A DNA stretch of 47,226 nt from an uncultured Caryophanales bacterium. GTDB taxonomy: Bacteria > Bacillota_I > Bacilli_A > RF39 > UBA660. The DNA lies in NCBI GenBank assembly GCA_949948745.1, contig CATLHA010000008.1, forward strand, positions 1-47,226, written 5' to 3'. The notes under the pieces are model-generated. The model ran no database searches, had not been told where the DNA came from, and worked only from the letters and a program-made list of their open reading frames with translations. The position numbers and the translations under genes are program-made. Positions 40,066 to 47,163 of this stretch are shown one piece after another. Numbering within the stretch: the stretch's first letter is position 1; each line of letters starts with the position of its first letter.

Positions 40066-41421
40066 CTACTTTCCTAAACAAAATTGACTAAATAATTGAT
40101 CAATTAATTCTTCCGTATAAGTTTCTCCAATGATTTCTCCTAATTTTTCCCAAGCTCTCTTAATATCAATTTCAATCATATCAACTGGAACTTCACTTTC
40201 AATACCATTTTCTACTTCTTCTAGGATACTATATGCTTCTTTTGCTAGAGATATCTGTCTTACATTACTTAGGTAAGTATAATCTTGCTGGTCTAATTCA
40301 TTTAAATTAAATAATTCTACTATTTTTTCTTTTAAGGAATCAATACCATTTAAGTCAATTGTATTTGTATAAATAATATTTTGATATGGAATTTCGTCGA
40401 TATTAATTTTTCTGTCTAAATCATTTTTATTGATAACCACAATTGTCTTCTTTTCACTACAAGCAGATAGTATTTTTTTATCTTCTTCTTTTAATTCTTC
40501 ATTATTATTTAATACTAATATTACTAAATCTGCATCATTAATTAGACTTAAGCTCTTCTCTACCCCTATTTTTTCTACGATATCATTAGTTTCACGAATA
40601 CCTGCAGTATCTATTATATTTAAGGATACACCATTAATTGTAATATTTCCTTCTACTGTATCTCTAGTTGTTCCTTCTATATTGGTAACAATTGCCTTTT
40701 CTTCGTCTAGTAATCTATTTAAAATGCTACTTTTTCCTACATTTGGCTTTCCAATAATAATAGTTTTGATACCATTAGTTAAAATTTTTCCATTTTCTGA
40801 TTCATTAATAATTTTATGAAGTTTTTCCTTAATATCAGATATTTGAGGTTTTACCTTCTCATTCGTCATTACTTCAGCATCTTCATATTCTGGATAATCT
40901 ATATTTACTTCGATAGAAGCTAGTAATTCTAATATCTGCTGACGTAGATTTCTAATAATGTTACTTACATAACCATTTAATCCTTTGATTGCTACTTTTC
41001 TTTTTGACTCATTTTTTGAATTAATTAAATCCATAACTGATTCTGCTTGGGTTAAATCAATTCTTCCATTTAAAAATGCACGTTTTGTAAACTCTCCAGG
41101 TTCTGCTAGTCTTGCACCACTATTTAATACCAATTCTAATACTTTATTTGTAGTAGAAATTCCCCCATGACAATTAATTTCTACAATATCTTCCATAGTA
41201 AAAGTTTTTGGAGACTTCATAATAGATACTAAAACTTCATCAATTGTTTCTCCTTTTTCTACTATATGTCCATAATGAATTGTATGAGACTCTACTTTTT
41301 CTAAGTCTTTTCCTTTAAAAATCTTATTTACTATTTTTATAGAATCCTTTCCACTAACTCTAATAATTGATATTGCACCTACTCCTAATGTTGTAGATAT
41401 GGCCGCTATTGTATCATTCAT
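40066..41421 (-). CDS. mnmE: tRNA modification GTPase MnmE (TrmE/ThdF)
   Basis: The 451-residue GTPase partners with MnmG in wobble-uridine modification. It has an N-terminal tetrahydrofolate-binding domain (about 1-118), a helical domain, and an inserted G domain with GKPNVGKSS near 224-232, GTTRD, DTAGIRET and NKND. The C-terminal catalytic CLGK is intact. The SD GAGGTGG precedes the ATG. The upstream jag terminator means it needs a promoter of its own; an extended -10 TGA-TAGTAT near 41448-41456 is a weak candidate. Confidence 0.97.
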   Translation of the reverse strand: MNDTIAAISTTLGVGAISIIRVSGKDSIKIVNKIFKGKDLEKVESHTIHYGHIVEKGETIDEVLVSIMKSPKTFTMEDIVEINCHGGISTTNKVLELVLNSGARLAEPGEFTKRAFLNGRIDLTQAESVMDLINSKNESKRKVAIKGLNGYVSNIIRNLRQQILELLASIEVNIDYPEYEDAEVMTNEKVKPQISDIKEKLHKIINESENGKILTNGIKTIIIGKPNVGKSSILNRLLDEEKAIVTNIEGTTRDTVEGNITINGVSLNIIDTAGIRETNDIVEKIGVEKSLSLINDADLVILVLNNNEELKEEDKKILSACSEKKTIVVINKNDLDRKINIDEIPYQNIIYTNTIDLNGIDSLKEKIVELFNLNELDQQDYTYLSNVRQISLAKEAYSILEEVENGIESEVPVDMIEIDIKRAWEKLGEIIGETYTEELIDQLFSQFCLGK

Positions 41422-41465
41422 GATTATCCACCTCTTTTGTTAGCAATATACTATCACTTTTTTTG

Positions 41466-41497
41466 CAAAAAGAAAAGAAGATTATTCTTCATCTTCT
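41466..41497 (-). terminator. jag terminator overlapping its stop
   Basis: A 7-bp stem (41491-41497 with 41476-41482) with an eight-base loop and a T-rich tract on the minus strand includes the jag stop codon. Confidence 0.65.
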
Positions 41498-42096
41498 CTT
41501 GGTTTTATTACTACATAACGGTTTGGTTCTTGTCCTTCGCTTTCTGTTTTAACTTTTTTATTATCTGCTAAAAGTGTATGAATTATTCTTCTTTCATAGG
41601 AATTCATAGGATCTAATTTTGCTTCTATTTTTGTTTTTCCTACTTCTCTAGCTACTCTTTTTGCTAAAGATTCTAATCTTTTCTGTTGTTGAACTTTATA
41701 TTCTCCGATATCTATTGTCATATTAAAATATGTTCCAATTTCTTTATGTACTGTTTGCTTTACAATAGTTGTTAATGATTCTAAAGTTCTTCCATTTTTT
41801 CCTATTAAAATTGCATTGTTATCAGCATATATAGTAAATATTACTGAATCTTCTCTCTTCTTTACTTCTATATTTGCTGTTAGACCCATATGCTCAATAA
41901 GATTTTTTAGATAATCTCTTATAAAATTGATTACATCTTCTTTTGTTATAACTTCTATTTCTACTTTCTTATTGAAAAGCCCAGTTTTAACTTCTATTTC
42001 TTTTATATATAAATCTTTTTCTAATTCTTGTAGAGCGATTGTTGCTTGATTCACAGCATCTTCTCTTGTTTTTCCTATATAATTGGTCTTATTCAT
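41482..42096 (-). CDS. jag: RNA-binding protein Jag/KhpB (SpoIIIJ-associated)
   Basis: The 204-residue protein has the three Jag parts in order: Jag-N (about 1-50), a KH domain with ILIGKNGRTLESL near 96-108, and an R3H domain with AREVGKT, DPMNSYERRIIHTLL and EGQEPNRYVVIKP near 150-200. KhpB binds RNA and influences cell elongation in streptococci; the sporulation link is historical. The SD AAGGAGG overlaps the yidC stop, so the two are coupled. Confidence 0.95.
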   Translation of the reverse strand: MNKTNYIGKTREDAVNQATIALQELEKDLYIKEIEVKTGLFNKKVEIEVITKEDVINFIRDYLKNLIEHMGLTANIEVKKREDSVIFTIYADNNAILIGKNGRTLESLTTIVKQTVHKEIGTYFNMTIDIGEYKVQQQKRLESLAKRVAREVGKTKIEAKLDPMNSYERRIIHTLLADNKKVKTESEGQEPNRYVVIKPREDEE

Positions 42097-42098
42097 TC

Positions 42099-43028
42099 TT
42101 ATTGAACCTCCTTACTTCTTTTTACAATTAAATTTTGAATAATTGTAAATAAGTTCGTTGTTATCCAGTAAATATTCAATGCACTAGACATAAATAATCC
42201 CATTACAATAATCATTCCTGTTGTAATATTTGTCATATTTTTCATTGGATCATTTTCTGACTGAGATGTTGTTTTATTTAAATTGAAAGATAAGTAAGTA
42301 GTTACTCCTACTAAAATAATTAATACTAAATATAGGAATTGTCCATTATTAAATAGTCCTACAGAAGGTGTTGTTCCTAATTGTAACCCTAAGAATGTTC
42401 CTTCAAACAAAGCAGGTACTCTATTTATTGCTTCTAAAAATGCAATAAATAATGGTAATTGAATTATAGAATAAAGGCAACTTGAAAATGGATTGATATT
42501 ATATTTTTTATAAATCATTGTCATTTCTTGACTTTTTTTCATTATAGATTCTTGATCAGTCTTGTCTTTATATTTTTTTTCTAGTTTATTTAATTCTGGT
42601 TGTGCTTTTTTAATAAGTTCAGATTGCATTGCTGTTTTTAATGTAACAGGATATAAGACTAAGCGTAATGCCAAACTAGTTAATATTAATGATAATCCTG
42701 CTTGACCGATAAATTTATCTATTAATAATATAATAAATGCTAACGGTTTTACAAAGAATGTTGTCCATAAACCTTCATATCCACCACTTGTTACACTAAA
42801 ATCTGTACATTTAGGAATGGCAGCTAAGTCTACTCCATTTTCTTCATATAATTTTATTACATCCTTATTTGTTGGTTTACATAATATATTTTTTGTTAAA
42901 CTTTGTCCTGTTTCTGGATTTTTTACTACTTTTTTGTCTTCTGATTTTAAAGTTGTAGTACACCCAGTTGTTAAAAATAGTATTGCTAGTAATAGTATTA
43001 CTATTTTTTTTCTATTATTTTTATTCAT
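42099..43028 (-). CDS. yidC: Membrane protein insertase YidC/SpoIIIJ
   Basis: This 309-residue lipoprotein insertase has a signal peptide with lipidated Cys23 (LTTGC), a short outside region, and five conserved membrane helices. The groove arginine is Arg122 in LALRLVLYP. It inserts membrane proteins alone or with Sec; SpoIIIJ of B. subtilis is also needed for forespore engulfment-stage signalling. The two extra cysteines (C50, C74) in the extracytoplasmic part are unusual. A second copy (YidC2/YqjG) is not in the window. The SD is GAGGAGA. Confidence 0.95.
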   Translation of the reverse strand: MNKNNRKKIVILLLAILFLTTGCTTTLKSEDKKVVKNPETGQSLTKNILCKPTNKDVIKLYEENGVDLAAIPKCTDFSVTSGGYEGLWTTFFVKPLAFIILLIDKFIGQAGLSLILTSLALRLVLYPVTLKTAMQSELIKKAQPELNKLEKKYKDKTDQESIMKKSQEMTMIYKKYNINPFSSCLYSIIQLPLFIAFLEAINRVPALFEGTFLGLQLGTTPSVGLFNNGQFLYLVLIILVGVTTYLSFNLNKTTSQSENDPMKNMTNITTGMIIVMGLFMSSALNIYWITTNLFTIIQNLIVKRSKEVQ

Positions 43029-43029
43029 T

Positions 43030-43371
43030 TTATTTCTCCTCTATCAAATTACTGTTTTTTATTAAATTAATAAAATGCTTTTCTAATTCTTTATATTCCA
43101 CATCTAAACAGTTCTTTCTTATTATTATAATATAATCTTGATTTTTTGGATAGAGTTTTTTGTTTGCATCTATTATATTTCTTAATTTTCTCTTGTATAA
43201 ATTGCGAATTACCGCATTTCCAGTCTTTTTACTAATTGATATTCCGAACCTATAGTGATTTAGATCATTTTCTAGTTGATATATCACATAATATCTATTT
43301 TTTGAGCATTTTCCCTTCTCTATAATTTTTTGGAAGTCTCTGCTTTCTTTTACTATATTCATCTTTTTCAT
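43030..43371 (-). CDS. rnpA: Ribonuclease P protein component
   Basis: The 113-residue basic protein assists the RNase P RNA in tRNA 5' maturation. It has FGISISKKTGNAVIRN and then KRKLRNI, the family core. The conserved RNR motif reads RNL: the second arginine is leucine. The ATG at 43371 is chosen because AGGTGA lies five bases upstream; a GTG at 43380 overlaps that SD. It precedes yidC by one base and follows rpmH after a hairpin. Confidence 0.93.
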   Translation of the reverse strand: MKKMNIVKESRDFQKIIEKGKCSKNRYYVIYQLENDLNHYRFGISISKKTGNAVIRNLYKRKLRNIIDANKKLYPKNQDYIIIIRKNCLDVEYKELEKHFINLIKNSNLIEEK

Positions 43372-43390
43372 TATATTCACCTATACCTAG

Positions 43391-43419
43391 ATTATAGTAT
43401 TTAAAAACCACTGTGTACA
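43391..43419 (-). promoter_or_regulatory. Possible promoter of rnpA
   Basis: TGTACA (43414-43419), 17 bases, TATAAT (43391-43396) on the minus strand. The -35 is in the loop and stem of the rpmH hairpin. Confidence 0.45.
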
Positions 43420-43426
43420 GTGGTTT
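43400..43426 (-). terminator. Hairpin/terminator between rpmH and rnpA
   Basis: A 9-bp perfect stem (43418-43426 with 43405-43413) with a four-base loop is followed by a short T-run, so termination is probably partial. Confidence 0.6.
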
Positions 43427-43429
43427 AAA

Positions 43430-43552
43430 TTATTTAGATAGTCTTTTACGTCCTTTTGCTCTACGCCTATTTAAAACTTTTGATTTCATACGTGCAAAAA
43501 AACCGTGTTTCTTTTTCATTTTTCTATTATTTGGTTGATAAGTTCTTTTCAT
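43430..43552 (-). CDS. rpmH: Ribosomal protein bL34, short form
   Basis: The 40-residue product starts [11 protein letters not shown] and ends [12 protein letters not shown]. Standard bL34 has 44-46 residues. Here the usual N-G-R-x stretch between ARMxxK and VLxRRR is missing, so ARMKSK joins directly to VLNRRR. The ATG at 43552 follows GGAGGTGG; a longer frame reaching 43672 runs into the origin and is not L34-like. It has a near-perfect promoter and sits at the conserved place between rnpA and dnaA. Confidence 0.95.
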   Translation of the reverse strand: MKRTYQPNNRKMKKKHGFFARMKSKVLNRRRAKGRKRLSK

Positions 43553-43582
43553 AATTCCACCTCCAGACATAAAATCTACATT

Positions 43583-43611
43583 AGTATAATCGACCTGGTA
43601 TATTTTGTCAA
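43583..43611 (-). promoter_or_regulatory. Sigma-A promoter of rpmH
   Basis: Consensus TTGACA (43606-43611), 17 bases, TATACT (43583-43588) on the minus strand. Confidence 0.9.
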
Positions 43612-43772
43612 TAATTTTTCTATAATTTTTAGTTATTAACAGTTTCCACAGCGTGTTGATAACTTTATTCACATACTGGAAAAATTTTTTTTTAAATGTG
43701 GATAAGTTTCTATTTATTATATATTATAAGGATAGAATTTGTGGAAAAGTTTGTGGATATCCTGTGATTATC

Positions 43773-43803
43773 TTGTGAATAATTTTTTTTTAATTTTTAT
43801 ACT
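43773..43803 (+). promoter_or_regulatory. Possible dnaA promoter
   Basis: TATACT (43798-43803) has TTGTGA 19 bases or GTGAAT 17 bases upstream. DnaA boxes overlap the -35 and the expected start, which would fit autoregulation. Confidence 0.4.
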
Positions 43804-43869
43804 TTATTTTTCCACAGTTTTCAGTTACAATAAGTCTTACAATTTATTATTGAAAGAGAGGAGTAGTAT

Positions 43870-45255
43870 ATGAATGAAAAAATGATATGGTCAAATTTTC
43901 TAAATAGCATAAAAAATGATATAACTCCTCTTTCTTTTGATACCTGGTTTAAAGAAACTGAATTGTATGAATGTAAAAATGGGTTGGCTAAAATTATAGT
44001 TCCTATGGGAATTTCTAAAAAACATTTAACTACTCATTATTATGAACTGATTGTGTCAAAACTCAGTGAAATTGTTGGAGACAATGTAGATATTCAATTT
44101 TTTCTTAAAGAGGAAATAGAAAAAGAAAATAGGGTAGAACAGCAAGAATTATTTTCCTCTACGGAAGTACCCATTGATTATGAGGTTCAATCAATTCAAA
44201 GAAGGCATCAATCTAATTTAAATCCTGACTATACATTTGAAAACTTTATAGTAGGTAATAGTAATAAATTTGCACAAGCTGCGGCCTTAGATGTAGCGGA
44301 GAATCCTGGAAATATCTATAATCCACTATTTATTTATGGTAATAGCGGACTTGGAAAGACACATTTAATGCACGCAATTGGAAATTATATACAGCAACAT
44401 AGTGATAAAAAAGTTCTATATGTTCCAAGTGATCAATTTATTAATGATTTTCTTGGAATTAACAAGAAAGATGAATATGGAAATAACTTTGATTATATTA
44501 ATTATTTCAAAAATAAATACCGAAATATAGATGTTCTAATTATTGATGATATTCAATTTTTTCAAGGAACAAAGCAAACACAAAATGAATTTTTCCACAC
44601 ATTTACTAATTTGTATAATGAGAATAAACAGATTATTATTTCATCAGATAGGTCACCAGATGACTTAAAAATGTTAGAAGATCGTTTAAGAACAAGATTT
44701 TGTTGGGGACTAACTGCTGATATTTATCCACCAGACTTTGAACTTAGAGTTGCTATATTAAAGAAAAGAATAGTAGGGGAATCAATTGATAAGAATATTC
44801 CTGATGATGTAATAGAATATATTGCTTCCAATGTAGGAAGTGATGTAAGACATTTGGAAGGATCAATCACTAGACTACTTGCGTACTCTACTATTATGGG
44901 TGGAGCAAATATTACATTAGATCTTGCAATTGAAGTATTAAAAGATTTTGTTAATAAAGGTTATAGTGAAAAAAATAATATTAATAGGATACAAAGAATA
45001 GTAGCAGAACACTTTCAAGTATCAGTTGAAGATTTGAAAAGTAAGAAGAGAAGTGCAAATCTTGCTTTTCCAAGACAAGTGGCTATGTATCTTTGTAGAA
45101 AACTTACTGATGAATCTTTTCCTAAAATAGGTATTGAATTTGGGGGAAAAGATCATTCTACTGTAATGCATTCTGTTGAGAAGATAGAAAAAGAGATAAC
45201 AGTAAATAGAGAACTTGAAAATATTATAGAAAAATTAAGGAAAGAAATAGTATAA
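43870..45255 (+). CDS. dnaA: Chromosomal replication initiator DnaA
   Basis: The 461-residue AAA+ initiator has domain I (about 1-80), a linker, and the ATPase core with Walker A GNSGLGKT (157-164) and Walker B IIDDIQFF. The sensor and arginine-finger region is LEDRLRTRFCWGL. Domain IV carries the DnaA signature GGKDHSTVMH, with Lys where B. subtilis has Arg. The SD AGAGAGGAG precedes the ATG. DnaA boxes flank it on both sides. It probably shares a transcript with dnaN. Confidence 0.98.
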   Translation: MNEKMIWSNFLNSIKNDITPLSFDTWFKETELYECKNGLAKIIVPMGISKKHLTTHYYELIVSKLSEIVGDNVDIQFFLKEEIEKENRVEQQELFSSTEVPIDYEVQSIQRRHQSNLNPDYTFENFIVGNSNKFAQAAALDVAENPGNIYNPLFIYGNSGLGKTHLMHAIGNYIQQHSDKKVLYVPSDQFINDFLGINKKDEYGNNFDYINYFKNKYRNIDVLIIDDIQFFQGTKQTQNEFFHTFTNLYNENKQIIISSDRSPDDLKMLEDRLRTRFCWGLTADIYPPDFELRVAILKKRIVGESIDKNIPDDVIEYIASNVGSDVRHLEGSITRLLAYSTIMGGANITLDLAIEVLKDFVNKGYSEKNNINRIQRIVAEHFQVSVEDLKSKKRSANLAFPRQVAMYLCRKLTDESFPKIGIEFGGKDHSTVMHSVEKIEKEITVNRELENIIEKLRKEIV

Positions 45256-45394
45256 TGTTGATAACTTCAAAATAATTCACAAGTTATCAACAGCAAAAAA
45301 AGTGGAATTATTCTTATGAATAAATGAAAAAAGAAACTTTTCCACAGTTTCCACAGTAATAATAATAATAATTTTATAGAAAGAAGGAATATAT
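45256..45394. other. oriC downstream half: DnaA boxes and DnaA-trio-like repeat
   Basis: Right after the dnaA stop lies a perfect 12-bp inverted repeat (TGTTGATAACTT at 45256-45267, its complement at 45281-45292), each arm a one-mismatch DnaA box. Further on, TTTTCCACA (45338-45346) and GTTTCCACA (45347-45355) abut, followed after one base by five TAA units (45357-45371) and TTTTATAG. Abutting boxes next to TAA/TAG triplets is the layout of the B. subtilis origin-unwinding system, where the duplex melts in the dnaA-dnaN gap. The dnaN SD AGAAGGA follows. Confidence 0.75.
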
Positions 45395-46519
45395 ATGAAA
45401 CTAAAAATCAAAAAGGACTTATTATTAGATGGACTATCAAAAGTATCTAAAGCAATTTCAACTAAAAATTTAGTACCTGTATTAGCTGGTATAAAATTTG
45501 AACTTGAAAAGGAAGGATTAACTTTAACTGCAAGTGATAATGATATTACTATTCAAGTATTTATTGAATCTAATAGTGATGATATGACTATTGATCAAGT
45601 TGGTAGTATTATAATTCAAGGAAAGTATATTTTAGATATTGTTCGCAAATTACCAGATGAATTTATTAATATTGAAGTAGTGGACGATTTAAAAATTATT
45701 ATTTATACAGAGAATAGTGAATTTAACTTAAATGGTATTAGTAAAAGCGAATATCCTAATATATTATTAGAAAGCAGCAAAAATCCTATTTCTGTTAATT
45801 CAAGAGTATTTAGGAGTATTATTAATCAAACTTCTTTTGCTTCAAGTAATGATGAAGCTCGTCCTATTTTAACAGGAATCAATTTTAAAATTCTTGGAAA
45901 TGTATTAGAATGTAATTCTACAGATAGTTATCGTTTGGCTCGAAAGGTTATTCAATTAGAAACAGCGGTAGAAGATAATTATAATATTGTTATTCCAAGT
46001 AAAAACTTACTAGAATTTATTAAAATCATGGATGATTCTGAAGAAAATTTAGAATTACATGTATTTAATAATAAGATTTTAATTAAGTTTAATAACCTTT
46101 TATTCCAATCTAGACTTATTAGTGGGACATATCCAAATACTGCTAATTTATTACCAGACGAATTTATGTTAAGTATTCATGCTAAAATTAGTGATTTATA
46201 TAGTGTAATTGATAGAGCTAGTATTTTAACTAGTGATAAAGAAAAGAATATTGTTACATTTGAAATTGTTCAAAATACTTTATATGTTCGTAGCAGTTCT
46301 GCTGAAATAGGTAGAGTAGAGGAAAAAATGTCTATTGAAAAGAGTAATAGTGAGAACTTAAAAATATCATTTGTAGCTAAATATATGATGGATGCATTGA
46401 AATCTTTTGATGATGATAAAGTTGAAATTTCATTTGTTGGGGAAGTAAAACCTATTATTTTAAAAAGTGAAAAAGATGAAGGATTAACTCAATTAGTGTT
46501 ACCAATTCGTACATATTAA
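45395..46519 (+). CDS. dnaN: DNA polymerase III beta sliding clamp
   Basis: The 374-residue clamp has three repeated domains. Typical segments are LVPVLAGIKFE near 26-36, SEYPNIL near 115, FASSNDEARPILTGINF near 140-156, SGTYPNTANLLP near 238 and the C-terminal LVLPIRTY. It encircles DNA as a dimer and tethers the polymerase and other partners. The SD is AGAAGGA. A strong terminator follows, so comK is a separate unit. Confidence 0.98.
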   Translation: MKLKIKKDLLLDGLSKVSKAISTKNLVPVLAGIKFELEKEGLTLTASDNDITIQVFIESNSDDMTIDQVGSIIIQGKYILDIVRKLPDEFINIEVVDDLKIIIYTENSEFNLNGISKSEYPNILLESSKNPISVNSRVFRSIINQTSFASSNDEARPILTGINFKILGNVLECNSTDSYRLARKVIQLETAVEDNYNIVIPSKNLLEFIKIMDDSEENLELHVFNNKILIKFNNLLFQSRLISGTYPNTANLLPDEFMLSIHAKISDLYSVIDRASILTSDKEKNIVTFEIVQNTLYVRSSSAEIGRVEEKMSIEKSNSENLKISFVAKYMMDALKSFDDDKVEISFVGEVKPIILKSEKDEGLTQLVLPIRTY

Positions 46520-46531
46520 TATATATTGAAT

Positions 46532-46559
46532 AAGAATCTTTAAAAAAGGTTCTTTTTTT
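46532..46559 (+). terminator. dnaN terminator
   Basis: A 10-bp stem (46532-46541 with 46545-46554, one G-U pair) with a three-base loop is followed by a T-run. Confidence 0.9.
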
Positions 46560-46652
46560 AACACTTTTAACCAATTTTCGACATTTATGTAGTATAAAAT
46601 ATAAGCCATTAATTCTTGATTAGGATTAAAATCAATTTTTAGGGGGCATATT

Positions 46653-47114
46653 GTGGAAAAATATGAAATAGGTATAAATACACTAGCTGTAGTAGGAATT
46701 AATCAAAATAGAGCTAAAATTGTGGAATATGAACGTGATCTTTTTATTAATTCTAATTCTTATGATGTAATGAATTATAGTTGTTGTTATTATGGGAGTA
46801 GTTATAGTGGACGAGCTAATGGGAGTAGGGTAATGCTTAATTGTGAATATAAATTACCCATTATTATAGAAGAGACAAGAGAGATTATCTTTTTTCCTAC
46901 AGAATCTCCTAGTATTAATTCTTGTACTTGGATATCTTTAGAGATGGTGGACTTTATAGAAGGTAATTCTAAATCTTGTTGGATTTCTTTTAAAAATGGT
47001 AAAAAAATTAAAATTTGTCGTTCAAAAGACTCTATAGAGAATCAACTTTATAGAGCAACTCGTTTAAAATTTATTTTAGGTGAAAGAAAACAGTCTTATT
47101 GTATGAAAAAATAA
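46653..47114 (+). CDS. comK: ComK-family competence transcription factor, short form
   Basis: The 153-residue protein matches ComK through YEIGINTLAVV at the start, SCCYYGSSYSGRANGSR near 43-59, FFPTESPSINSCTWISLEMV near 80-99 and SIENQLYRATRLKF near 126-139. ComK is the master activator of DNA-uptake genes in B. subtilis. That protein has 192 residues; this one stops about 35 residues earlier and so lacks the FMLYPK motif bound by MecA for ClpCP degradation. The start is a GTG six bases after AGGGGG. Its place beside dnaN is unusual, since recF or yaaA usually follow. Whether DNA-uptake genes exist lies outside the window. Confidence 0.88.
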   Translation: MEKYEIGINTLAVVGINQNRAKIVEYERDLFINSNSYDVMNYSCCYYGSSYSGRANGSRVMLNCEYKLPIIIEETREIIFFPTESPSINSCTWISLEMVDFIEGNSKSCWISFKNGKKIKICRSKDSIENQLYRATRLKFILGERKQSYCMKK

Positions 47115-47154
47115 GGCTTTTTTACGTTTTTTCTACCTTTTTAAGCAAAATTTG

Positions 47155-47163
47155 TGATATAAT
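47155..47163 (+). promoter_or_regulatory. Extended -10 promoter at the right edge
   Basis: TGA followed by TATAAT points to a gene beyond the window; AAGAGG at 47219-47224 could be its SD. No start codon is visible before the end. Confidence 0.5.

Larger units (their letters stand above)
43553..43869. other. oriC upstream half: DnaA-box cluster between rpmH and dnaA
   Basis: This 317-base gap is the classic Firmicute origin position. A perfect DnaA box TGTGGATAA lies at 43697-43705. One-mismatch boxes lie at 43665-43673 (TTATTCACA), 43740-43748 (TGTGGAAAA), 43752-43760 (TGTGGATAT), 43774-43782 (TGTGAATAA) and 43808-43816 (TTTTCCACA). A weaker one is at 43642-43650. The variant TGTTGATAA occurs at 43654-43662. 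AT-rich stretches lie at 43706-43728 and 43780-43811. The rest holds the divergent rpmH and dnaA promoters. Confidence 0.9.

Noticed and set aside
40430-40819. 129-residue plus-strand open frame inside mnmE
   Set aside because: Shadow frame of a strongly conserved gene, with Ser/Phe/Leu-rich antisense composition and no SD. Other long antisense frames (for example 200-532, 5010-5384, 18269-18580) were rejected for the same reason.
43553-43672. 40-residue N-terminal extension of rpmH
   Set aside because: It runs through the rpmH promoter and DnaA boxes, and the extension is not L34-like.
45357-45371. TAA repeat as a simple microsatellite
   Set aside because: Its exact abutment to two DnaA boxes in the dnaA-dnaN gap makes an origin role likelier than random slippage, so it is listed as part of oriC.
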